Below are positions 36,389 to 44,052 of a stretch of DNA of 64,000 nucleotides, in pieces. A model generated the notes under the pieces. That model was not told the DNA's origin and searched no databases. It saw only the letters and a program-made list of their open reading frames with translations. Source of the stretch: Candidatus Omnitrophota bacterium (GTDB lineage Bacteria > CAIJMQ01); assembly GCA_018812925.1 (NCBI GenBank), contig JAHJCU010000008.1, positions 1 to 64,000 of the forward strand. The letters run 5' to 3'. How positions within the stretch are numbered: position 1 is the stretch's first letter; each line of letters begins with the position of its first letter. The position numbers and the translations under genes were made by a program.

Positions 36389-37451
36389 TTTTAGACATCT
36401 CCTGCAATTTCGTTTTCATAGATTCGACATCAACGCAACGGGTAAGTGTTTCTTCGTAAGAAATAATATTTTGGGCATATAGTTTTATAAGACTGTCATC
36501 CATTGTCATCATACCGTATCTCGCTCCGGTTTGAATAAAAGAAGTTATTCTATAGGTTTTTCTTTCACGGATAAGGGCTTGAATTGCCGGAATTGCAACC
36601 ATTATCTCAAAAGCTGCTACTCTACCTTTGCCGGAAGTTTTAGGTATTAATTGCTGAGAGATAACACCAACAATATTAGAAGCCATCTGGACACGAGCTT
36701 GTTCCTGTTGCGCAAGAGGAAAGGCGTCTATTACCCTATCCACACTTTGAGCGGCACCCGTTGTATGAAGAGTAGCAAAAACTAAATGCCCGGTCTCAGC
36801 AGCCATTAATGCTGCTTCCATAGTTACTAAATCCCTCATTTCTCCTACAAGTATTACATCAGGGTCTTGTCTCAAAGCTCTGATAAGACCCTCTTTGAAA
36901 GTTGTTACATCCGAACCTAACTCTCGTTGTGTAACTATACTTTTTTTATTTTCATGAAAATATTCTATAGGGTCTTCAATAGTGATAATATGACAGTCCA
37001 TTTTTATATTTATAAAATCTATCATTGTAGCTAAAGTCGTCGTTTTACCGCTTCCTGTCGGACCTGTCACTAAAACTAGTCCGCGAGGACGATATAGAAG
37101 TTCTTTAATACCATTCGGCAAACCAAGTTGTTCGAAAGTCAACAACCTATAGGGAATAAGTCTTAAGGATAATCCAATTGTTCCTCTTTCATAAAAAACA
37201 GCCGTTCTGAACCTTGCTAACTCTCCAAAGGTAAATCCAAAATCCGTATTACCTAATTCTCTTAACCTTTTTTGATGAAGAGATGTAGTAATGCTTTTCA
37301 TGAAACCTTCGGTATCTTCAGGCGTCAAGGGCGGATAATCCAACTCATGCAACGAGCCGTGTATTCTTAAAATGGGAGGTTTGCGAACTTTTAAATGCAG
37401 ATCTGAAGCGTCTTCATCTACAACAATTTTTAATAACTCGGATATCTCCAT
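36378..37451 (-). CDS. pilT: Twitching motility retraction ATPase PilT
   Basis: 357 residues. ASDLHL N-terminal signature, Walker A GPTGSGKTTTLA, Walker B PDVILVGEMRDL and the AIRA-like HLVFATLHTTGAAQS stretch, without the zinc motif of PilB. It powers retraction, so the locus likely builds a dynamic type IV pilus and not only a secretion pseudopilus. Confidence 0.95.
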   Translation of the reverse strand: MEISELLKIVVDEDASDLHLKVRKPPILRIHGSLHELDYPPLTPEDTEGFMKSITTSLHQKRLRELGNTDFGFTFGELARFRTAVFYERGTIGLSLRLIPYRLLTFEQLGLPNGIKELLYRPRGLVLVTGPTGSGKTTTLATMIDFINIKMDCHIITIEDPIEYFHENKKSIVTQRELGSDVTTFKEGLIRALRQDPDVILVGEMRDLVTMEAALMAAETGHLVFATLHTTGAAQSVDRVIDAFPLAQQEQARVQMASNIVGVISQQLIPKTSGKGRVAAFEIMVAIPAIQALIRERKTYRITSFIQTGARYGMMTMDDSLIKLYAQNIISYEETLTRCVDVESMKTKLQEMSKNES

Positions 37452-37565
37452 TTTTTTTTCCTCACTTTGTTCGGAAACCAGATATTTTAGTTTGTAGTTT
37501 TCAGTTTATACACTATAAACCATAGACTATCTCTACCCATCTTTTCTGTCCTCTGTCCTCTGTAT

Positions 37566-39350
37566 TTATTCTTCCACATCCACAACATCACTTTGAGTGT
37601 TGGAAATAACTTCTTCCGCAGTTGTAATCCCTCTGCAAACTTTAATCCATCCATCTTCTCTCAACAATTTCATTCCTTCCTGACGGGCCAAATCTCTAAT
37701 TTTACGGGATACGATTTGTTCCAGCACCAAATCTCTTATTTTTTCAGACATAACCAAGAGTTCATATATCCCCAACCTGCCTTTATATCCGGAATTGTTG
37801 CACTGCTCACAACCTCTGCCTTTTTTAAAAGTTGCCGTTTTTAATATTTCCGCACCCATTTCCTGCTCTATCATTTTCAATATTTCTACAGGGGGCTGAT
37901 AATTTTCAATGCATTTTTTGCATATAGTTCTAACTAATCTCTGTGCCAATATTGCTTGGACGGAAGAAGAAACTAAAAATGGTTTTACACCCATATCTAT
38001 CAATCGCGTAAGCGCACTTGCTGAATCATTGGTATGAAGAGTCGAAAAAACAAGATGTCCTGTCAACGCCGCTCTCACCGCTATTTCGGCAGTTTCCGTA
38101 TCGCGAATTTCTCCAACCAAAATAACATCAGGAGCCTGTCTAAGTATACTCCTAAGAGCATTGGCAAATGTAAGGTCTATTTGCGGATTTACCGGTACTT
38201 GATTTATTCCGGAAAGTTGATATTCTACAGGATCTTCGACAGTTATGATTTTTTTGTCAGGAGTATTAAGTTCGTTCAGCACCGCATATAGAGAAGTTGT
38301 TTTTCCCGAACCCGTAGGTCCGGTAACAAGAATAATTCCATTTGTTGTTTTTATCACTTCTGACCATTTTTTTTGGTCTTCCTCTATAAACCCTAATTCT
38401 CCCAATCCAAGAAGAAGACTGGATTTATCTAAAATTCTCATAACTATTGATTCGCCGTGAATACTCGGTAGGGCTGAAACTCTTAAATCAAGTGTCTTCC
38501 CCATTATGGTAACAAGAATTCTACCATCTTGCGGCAATCTTTTTTCTTCTATTTTCATACCTGCTAATAGTTTAATCCTAGAAAGAACCGATGGTTGTAT
38601 TTTTTTAGGAGGAGCTTGTATTTCATGAAGTATACCGTCAATCCTATATCTCATACGGAGCCTATTAATTAGAGGTTCAACATGAATATCAGAGGCTCTA
38701 GCTTTAAATGCTTCCAAAATCAGCATACTCACAAATTTTATTATCGGAGCGTCCTCACCCGTCTCCTCAATTGATTCGCCCTCTAACCCTGCAATAGACA
38801 AGTTTGATTCGCTTATTTCAGTAACTAAAGTGCTCAACGTTTCTTCTGAAACTCCATAGTGTTGAGTAAGTTTCGACTCCATATCTTGTTCTTTTGCCAA
38901 TACAGGATTTATTTTATATCCTATGGTCTTTTCAAGATTGTCAAGCGATAAGAAATCCAAAGGGTCAGCTAAAGCGATTGTTAAGATTTCGTTTTCCAAT
39001 TTTAAAGGCAACAATTTATATCTTCTTGCTACTGCTGCGGGTACTAAATTGACAACTTTTTTGGGAGGGTTATATTCTTTAAGATTAATGGGGATTAAAC
39101 CAAAATGGGAAGCCAATGCCTTGGTAAGAGCTTCTCTGCTGATAAATTCAAGTCTTACTAAAATATCACCTAATCTATCACCTGTGTTTTGTTGTTCTTT
39201 TAGCGCAATTTCAAGCTGTTCTTCATTTACAAGCCCCATATTTATTAATGTATCCCTGAATATCTGTTGCTCTCTCTTTCCCATATCATTAACTTTCTGT
39301 TTTTCCAATTGTTCAAAATCGAACAGTCGAACTGGAAAGATATCAAACAT
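37566..39350 (-). CDS. PilB/GspE-type assembly ATPase 1
   Basis: 594 residues with the GspE N-terminal domain (MGLVNEEQLEIALKEQ), Walker A GPTGSGKTTSLY, Walker B APDVILVGEIRD and zinc cysteines CKKC...CEQC. The start at 39350 lacks a ribosome site; a later ATG (MGKREQQIF, about 39284) is possible. First of the pilus run, 15 bp after kdsB. Confidence 0.93.
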   Translation of the reverse strand: MFDIFPVRLFDFEQLEKQKVNDMGKREQQIFRDTLINMGLVNEEQLEIALKEQQNTGDRLGDILVRLEFISREALTKALASHFGLIPINLKEYNPPKKVVNLVPAAVARRYKLLPLKLENEILTIALADPLDFLSLDNLEKTIGYKINPVLAKEQDMESKLTQHYGVSEETLSTLVTEISESNLSIAGLEGESIEETGEDAPIIKFVSMLILEAFKARASDIHVEPLINRLRMRYRIDGILHEIQAPPKKIQPSVLSRIKLLAGMKIEEKRLPQDGRILVTIMGKTLDLRVSALPSIHGESIVMRILDKSSLLLGLGELGFIEEDQKKWSEVIKTTNGIILVTGPTGSGKTTSLYAVLNELNTPDKKIITVEDPVEYQLSGINQVPVNPQIDLTFANALRSILRQAPDVILVGEIRDTETAEIAVRAALTGHLVFSTLHTNDSASALTRLIDMGVKPFLVSSSVQAILAQRLVRTICKKCIENYQPPVEILKMIEQEMGAEILKTATFKKGRGCEQCNNSGYKGRLGIYELLVMSEKIRDLVLEQIVSRKIRDLARQEGMKLLREDGWIKVCRGITTAEEVISNTQSDVVDVEE

Positions 39351-39365
39351 CTACTCAATAGTCAA

Positions 39366-40118
39366 CTATTTTCGAATCTGCATTTGTAATAGGTTCTCCA
39401 CCGTTTTAAAGTCTTCTTCAGTATTAACACTTTGCGAATCAAACGAGCTGATTACGGTCTTAATTTTATAGTCGTTATCCAATGCTCTAAGCTGTTCTAA
39501 TTTTTCTTTTTCTTCTAACAATGAAACAGGTAAAGCAGCAATCTTTTGTAAAAAATCCATTTTGTAAGCATATATACCTAAGTGTTTTAAAAATACGAAA
39601 TCATCCTGTTTTTCTCCGTTATAAAAAGGAATTTGCGAACGAGAAAAATAAAGAGCAAAATTATTATTATTAACAACAACTTTCACAGTGTTACTATTCT
39701 GAAATTCTTTTATATTTGAGGATTGATATGCCAAAGTTGCCATATCAATGATTCCCGATTTACGTAAAGACGAGACGAGACTTTCCACTGATAAAGAAGA
39801 AATCAAAGGTTCGTCTGCCTGAATATTAACAATTATATCCTCATCGGCAAGATTCAAAATTCTCGCGGCTTCAGCTATTCGGTCTGTGCCGCATTTATGC
39901 AAAGAAGAAGTTCTGATAATTTTCCCGCCGAATTTTTTTATTGAATTTTCAATTTCTTCGCTATCGGTTGCAATAAAAATATCAGAAAAAGAAGAAATCT
40001 TTGAAGCGTTTAGCCAAACCCACTGGATTAATGGCTTATCCAAAATTTTGCGCAAAAGTTTACCTTGAGCTCTGGTTGAGCCATATCTTGCAGGGATAAT
40101 GCAAAAAACTTTTTCCAT
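39366..40118 (-). CDS. kdsB: 3-deoxy-manno-octulosonate cytidylyltransferase
   Basis: Makes CMP-KDO for lipopolysaccharide inner core. 250 residues with IPARYGSTRAQGKLL at the N-terminus, the GTDRIAEAA motif and NIQADEPLI. Evidence for a lipopolysaccharide-bearing outer membrane. It follows the thymidylate-synthase gene by 9 bp. Confidence 0.94.
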   Translation of the reverse strand: MEKVFCIIPARYGSTRAQGKLLRKILDKPLIQWVWLNASKISSFSDIFIATDSEEIENSIKKFGGKIIRTSSLHKCGTDRIAEAARILNLADEDIIVNIQADEPLISSLSVESLVSSLRKSGIIDMATLAYQSSNIKEFQNSNTVKVVVNNNNFALYFSRSQIPFYNGEKQDDFVFLKHLGIYAYKMDFLQKIAALPVSLLEEKEKLEQLRALDNDYKIKTVISSFDSQSVNTEEDFKTVENLLQMQIRK

Positions 40119-40127
40119 TTTTATTTT

Positions 40128-41069
40128 TTAAGACGTTGCTCCCTTTGTGCCTGTTTGCTTTTCCATTTCTAAAAGTTTCTTGCCATACCCAAATCCCTCA
40201 ACTGCCACCGGGTCATCGCTTCTAATAGTTCTGCTTTTTGATCTTTCTAAGTTATAAAATTCTCTTTTGTTTAATAGATTTAAAAACCTATTTTTAAAAT
40301 CATCAAAACTTTCCCCATAAATATGATAAGAATCCGAAATATCCACATATCTGCCTACATTTACTTTCTTGTTAATTTTTTTTGATATTTCTTCGGCAAT
40401 ATATTTTTGAAGTTCCGTAATTCCAAACAGATTCATAAAAGCCGCTCTATAAGCATCTCTTGAACGCCAATGTGTATTCATTACCAAATAAAGTTCTGAG
40501 TTTTCCTCGAAAATTCTGCACCATATTCGCTGAAGACACGGAGGATCATCAGCGTTGGCGTCACAAAAAGGTATCCATGTAATCGCCTGAGCCCTTCTTG
40601 AATAATGCGTAGCGGAAAGTTTTTCTATTAATTTTTCCACCTGATTTACCCCGTTAGAAGTAGGAATTGCCTTCGGCATTTCCGTACGGTCACCTAAGGG
40701 TGACCTACTTTTAACGGGGTGAACGGTTTTCTTTGGATTTTGCGGCAAATGATAATTAAAAAGTCTATCGTGATAAGTATATGTCCACTTGCCTTCTTCG
40801 GGATTTATCCAATGGTCATGAATGCCAAAAACTATTTCTTGTCTATATTTTTCCAAATCTTCCATTCCACCCGGGAATGCAAGGTGAATTCTTGGCTGGG
40901 AAAACGGCTGATTTACAGCCATAATCATTGTCGCGTCTTTACTCGGCGGATCAATTGCTTTGTCGTATTCGGTTTTATTTTCAGCGCCTTTTTCCCATAA
41001 AACTACAAGACTTTTTTCCCAAACTTCTGCAACACCCTCGCCTTCTATCATTATTACGGGTAATTTCAT
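40128..41069 (-). CDS. ThyA-like thymidylate synthase with in-frame palindrome
   Basis: 313 residues of the thymidylate synthase superfamily, like the archaeal/methanogen type: PPCLQRIWCRIFEE (with the candidate catalytic Cys), HWRSRDAYRAAFMNLFGITEL and a C-terminal GRYVDISDSYHIYG. It would make dTMP from dUMP. The residues about 117-140 are coded by the palindrome at 40648-40720 and split the N-terminal region from the core in frame. The start at 41069 has AGGGGA upstream. Function may be unaffected if the insert lies in a loop. Confidence 0.8.
   Translation of the reverse strand: MKLPVIMIEGEGVAEVWEKSLVVLWEKGAENKTEYDKAIDPPSKDATMIMAVNQPFSQPRIHLAFPGGMEDLEKYRQEIVFGIHDHWINPEEGKWTYTYHDRLFNYHLPQNPKKTVHPVKSRSPLGDRTEMPKAIPTSNGVNQVEKLIEKLSATHYSRRAQAITWIPFCDANADDPPCLQRIWCRIFEENSELYLVMNTHWRSRDAYRAAFMNLFGITELQKYIAEEISKKINKKVNVGRYVDISDSYHIYGESFDDFKNRFLNLLNKREFYNLERSKSRTIRSDDPVAVEGFGYGKKLLEMEKQTGTKGATS
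40648..40720 (-). repeat. Palindrome family 2 (ACCCCGTTA ends) inside thymidylate synthase
   Basis: 73 bp. A 17-bp near-perfect closing stem (ACCCCGTTAgAAGTAGG/CCTACTTtTAACGGGGT) encloses GGAATTGCC-ttc-GGCATTTCC and GGTCACC/GGTGACC hairpins around GTAC. It is translated through without a stop. Confidence 0.88.
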
Positions 41070-41094
41070 AAGTTCCCCTTTATTATTGTTTTGT

Positions 41095-41124
41095 ATTTTA
41101 ACACTCTTATCGGAAAATTGTCTA
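41095..41124 (-). promoter_or_regulatory. Candidate sigma-70 promoter of thymidylate synthase-kdsB
   Basis: Minus strand: TAGACA, 18 bases, TAAAAT, ending 26 bases before the ATG at 41069. This is the first gene of the minus-strand half. Confidence 0.55.
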
Positions 41125-41171
41125 TCGCATATTATTGTATATGGTATATAATAAGGGCAATTGTTGTTTCT

Positions 41172-41209
41172 ATCCCCCCTACATTTCTTAGAAATGTAAC
41201 AGGGGGGAT
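41172..41209. repeat. Strong hairpin in the divergent spacer
   Basis: ATCCCCCCT ACATTTC, tta, GAAATGT aac AGGGGGGAT: a 16-bp arm with a 3-base bulge. It lies in the only divergent spacer, between the minus and plus halves. It may be another palindromic element or an operator-like site. Confidence 0.7.
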
Positions 41210-41224
41210 TATAAAATTATAAAA

Positions 41225-42553
41225 ATGAAACCTTTCCTGCTTTTTGTATTCTGGCTGCTTAATATAAAAAAACGCACCTCTCGCACTCCATTTCATCCCG
41301 ACATATGGGGGTTCTTGCCTTTTCTAATATTTCCACTGATATTGACTATTCCATGGTATTACCAAATGGTTCAACCGGAAAAACTTTCTTTTTTCCAAGC
41401 CAATTATTTGTTAGGAATAGGACCTCTGTTTTTTTATTATGTATTCGGTTTAATGATAATGTTATTTATAACCATAATCTCTTTCCCCCACGTCCCAAAT
41501 TTAAAGATTTCATTTTTGGGATATTTATTCATGATAAGCGGAATGCTTTACGCTTTCAGATTGGCAAACGCTCCATATTTCAAAAATTTTGGACATATAA
41601 CACCTATGTATTTTTTGGTAATGTTCAATTTACTGTTAATAAGCATTGTTCCGGGATTCCTACGCAGAGAAACCAACAGGCTCATTTGCGCAATAGCTAT
41701 ATCGATGGAATTGGGATTGGTAATGTTACTGTTGGAAAAGGGTTCTGTCATATTTAATTTTACGCTATTACATGGAGTATGGATTTTCCCCTTATGCACC
41801 GCAATTATTATAACAAGTTGGTTCTTTTCAAGAAACGACTACGGATTAGGCGGCGGGATTTCAGGACTTGCTTGTTATTATACTTTCGGCCACATATTTA
41901 TGAATACTGCGATCGAAAATATCATATGGTTATCCACCCCCTTATTACTGTCGATAATTATCCTTTACAATTGGCTTACAAGACTTTCTTACAGAGTATC
42001 ATACGACCCGGTTCTCAATATTTATACGAGGGGTTTTTGTAACAATATCATACACGGACACGCTAATATAAATATGGGAAGTAAATTTTCCGTTGCCATG
42101 TTAGATATCGACCACTTCAAAAGAATTAACGATACATACGGGCATGAGATGGGCGACAGAGTTTTACATAACATTGCCCAAGTAGTGCGCGGTTATGCAA
42201 TGCCAAGAGGTATTACTTGTCGTTACGGAGGAGAAGAACTGGCGATATTTTTCCCTCACACAAAGTTATATAAAGCAGTTGCTATTTCAGAAAGGATACA
42301 CAAAGCAGTGGGAAAAGTAACCATACCTGTAGCCAAAAACAAAAAAGAAACATTGACAATCAGCATAGGAGTGGCAACAAATTATAAAGGCGAAAGCATT
42401 TTACAAACCTTGAAAAGAGCAGATGACGCGCTCTATCGCGCAAAAGAAGGAGGACGAAACCAGGTCAAAAAAGCCGAGCCACCATCGACTGAACCAGAAC
42501 AAATTCAGCCCATAGACAACCAATCCAACGCCTCACCGGATTCATTAGCATAA
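41225..42553 (+). CDS. Membrane-bound diguanylate cyclase (GGDEF)
   Basis: 442 residues. About eight membrane helices (1-260) precede a GGDEF domain (about 270-420) with the active-site variant RYGGEEL, LDIDHFKRINDTYGHEMGD metal/substrate residues and ADDALYRAKEGGRNQV. It would make cyclic di-GMP. The usual RxxD inhibitory site before GGEEL is absent (PRGITCRYGGEEL). A Pro/Gln-rich tail follows. Cyclic di-GMP often controls pili, so co-location with the pilus locus is suggestive. Confidence 0.92.
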   Translation: MKPFLLFVFWLLNIKKRTSRTPFHPDIWGFLPFLIFPLILTIPWYYQMVQPEKLSFFQANYLLGIGPLFFYYVFGLMIMLFITIISFPHVPNLKISFLGYLFMISGMLYAFRLANAPYFKNFGHITPMYFLVMFNLLLISIVPGFLRRETNRLICAIAISMELGLVMLLLEKGSVIFNFTLLHGVWIFPLCTAIIITSWFFSRNDYGLGGGISGLACYYTFGHIFMNTAIENIIWLSTPLLLSIIILYNWLTRLSYRVSYDPVLNIYTRGFCNNIIHGHANINMGSKFSVAMLDIDHFKRINDTYGHEMGDRVLHNIAQVVRGYAMPRGITCRYGGEELAIFFPHTKLYKAVAISERIHKAVGKVTIPVAKNKKETLTISIGVATNYKGESILQTLKRADDALYRAKEGGRNQVKKAEPPSTEPEQIQPIDNQSNASPDSLA

Positions 42554-42562
42554 GCATAAAAA

Positions 42563-43198
42563 ATGAGTCAAAACGATAAAAAAGAATCAAGAAATTTTAC
42601 TTTTCTAAAAATTATTGCCCTCATTATTTTAATAATTATCGCGCTCAAGTTAAGAATCGTCGCCATGAATTCAACGGGATACGGTGCTCTTGTAAATGTC
42701 CCATTGTTTGTTTTGCCGCTGCTTCTAATCGGTTATCTTATCTGGGATCTTTTCGGCGACCAAATAAGCGAACCCTTAGCTTCTTTTATTTTGCAATCGG
42801 GAGAAAAAATCTCCAGGCCCAAATATTATTCCAAAGCGCGCGCATTGTTGATGCAAAATAAAATTGAAGAAGCAATAAAACTCTATGAGAAAATTTTAAA
42901 CGAAGACCAGACTGATATTACGGCTTATTGCGAACTTGCGGATATCTACTATGAAAAATTAAAAGATTTTTCAGCCGCCTTTAACTGCTACGAAAAAATA
43001 GAACAATATGCTCGGGAAAATACCGACATAATATTCGCCATAAATCGTAAAGCAGATATTTATTTATTAGATAAAGATTATTTTAAAGCTATTGAAGAAC
43101 TTGAAAAAATTACCAAGAAACTCCCTGAAACAAAAGATTCAAAACGTTCTGAAGAAAGAATAAGAAATTTAAAACATAAGGTAACTCAAAATGGTTAA
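42563..43198 (+). CDS. TPR-containing membrane protein
   Basis: 211 residues with two N-terminal membrane helices (about 15-35 and 45-65) and TPR units at about 90-200 (ARALLMQNKIEEAIKLYEKIL). It starts 9 bp after the GGDEF gene and overlaps the next gene by 8 bp. Function unknown. Confidence 0.72.
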   Translation: MSQNDKKESRNFTFLKIIALIILIIIALKLRIVAMNSTGYGALVNVPLFVLPLLLIGYLIWDLFGDQISEPLASFILQSGEKISRPKYYSKARALLMQNKIEEAIKLYEKILNEDQTDITAYCELADIYYEKLKDFSAAFNCYEKIEQYARENTDIIFAINRKADIYLLDKDYFKAIEELEKITKKLPETKDSKRSEERIRNLKHKVTQNG

Positions 43199-43457
43199 AG
43201 AAAATGAATTAATAGTCATTTATAGCGGTAATTCAATTGATGCGGGTTTTCTCAAAAGTTTACTTGAAGCTGAAGGAATTACAACATTTCTAAAGGATGA
43301 AGTAATAGGAACTATTGCTCCTTTTTACGTAGCTGCTGGTGGAGTTGGTGCAGTTAAAGTTGTGATTCCTCAAAAAGAGTTCGGTAAAGCCAAACCTATA
43401 GTAGGAAAATTTTTAAGTAAAAGTGGGAGCAAAAATAAACTAAGGAAAAATTCATAG
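43191..43457 (+). CDS. DUF2007 family small protein
   Basis: 88 residues matching the DUF2007 (putative signal-transducing) pattern: IVIYSGNSIDAGFLKSLLEAEGI then a VKVVIPQKEFGKA segment. It overlaps the TPR gene by 8 bp. Known family, unknown role. Confidence 0.75.
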   Translation: MVKENELIVIYSGNSIDAGFLKSLLEAEGITTFLKDEVIGTIAPFYVAAGGVGAVKVVIPQKEFGKAKPIVGKFLSKSGSKNKLRKNS

Positions 43458-43484
43458 GATGCCTTTCCGTTTCGTTAAACAAAA

Positions 43485-43513
43485 TTGACTTGATTTTGGC
43501 TTTTGGTTATCAT
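43485..43513 (+). promoter_or_regulatory. Promoter of SRP RNA
   Basis: TTGACT, 17 bases, TATCAT, ending about 7-8 bases before the first base of the SRP RNA. Spacing is ideal for sigma-70-type transcription. Confidence 0.85.
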
Positions 43514-43520
43514 AGCCGTT

Positions 43521-43803
43521 TGGTGGTCATGCTAAGCGGGGAGATAGCGGTGCCCTGAACCTGCAATCCGCTATAGCAGGGCTTAATTCCTTCTTGGAGG
43601 TCTTATTTTTTCTGGGTTTAAGATTTAAGTAAGGGACATTGAAGGTCGGCTCCTGTGCGACAGAGAATTACGAACTCCGTCAGATCCGGAAGGAAGCAGC
43701 GGTAAGTAACCAACTCTGGGCGCCGCAGTGTTTCGTCTGGCTGGAGTCACCTACTTGATAATTGCCAAGAAAGAAAGAACGAAAAGAAGGTGTATGACCA
43801 CCA
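43521..43803 (+). ncRNA. ffs: Signal recognition particle RNA, large bacterial type
   Basis: About 283 nt. The ends TGGTGGTCAT and ATGACCACCA pair. The 5' part (GCTAAGCGGGGAGATAGCGG ..) is an Alu domain, and the S domain shows CAGATCCGGAAGGAAGCAGC with the GGAA tetraloop. The Alu domain marks the long form known from Bacillus, Thermotoga and others, unlike the 4.5S form of most Proteobacteria. It is followed by dnaX, the usual neighbour of bacterial SRP RNA. Confidence 0.95.
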
Positions 43804-43830
43804 TATTTAAACAGATAAATTCAAAAATCA

Positions 43831-43893
43831 CCCCTAGAAATTCGGAGAATTTCAGGGACTCCGTCCTCGGAATTTCAAAGAAATTCCAGAGGA
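43831..43893 (+). repeat. Cloverleaf palindrome family 1, intergenic copy
   Basis: 63 bp between SRP RNA and dnaX: CCCCTAGAAATTC-gga-GAATTTC, GGACTccGTCC, GGAATTTC-aaa-GAAATTCC, AGAGGA end. Confidence 0.88.
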
Positions 43894-43959
43894 AAATGTA
43901 AAATGGCAAATCAAAATTGTTACGTAATTAGTGATTCAAAAATTACGGTTTACGAATTA

Positions 43960-44023
43960 CCCTTAGAGATTGCATAGCAATCTCAAGGACTTTGGTCCCG
44001 GGAATCTTTTAGATTCCACGGGG
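43960..44023 (+). repeat. Cloverleaf palindrome family 1, second intergenic copy
   Basis: About 64 bp: GAGATTGC-ata-GCAATCTC, GGACTttGGTCC, GGAATCTTTTAGATTCC, GGGG end. It lies 29 bp before dnaX. Confidence 0.85.
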
Positions 44024-44052
44024 CGATTTACAGATTACCATATTAAAAAATT

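Noticed and set aside
41147-41152. TATAAT as the -10 of the GGDEF gene
   Set aside because: No -35 element lies at 16-18 bp; the nearest TTGTCT is 23 bp away.
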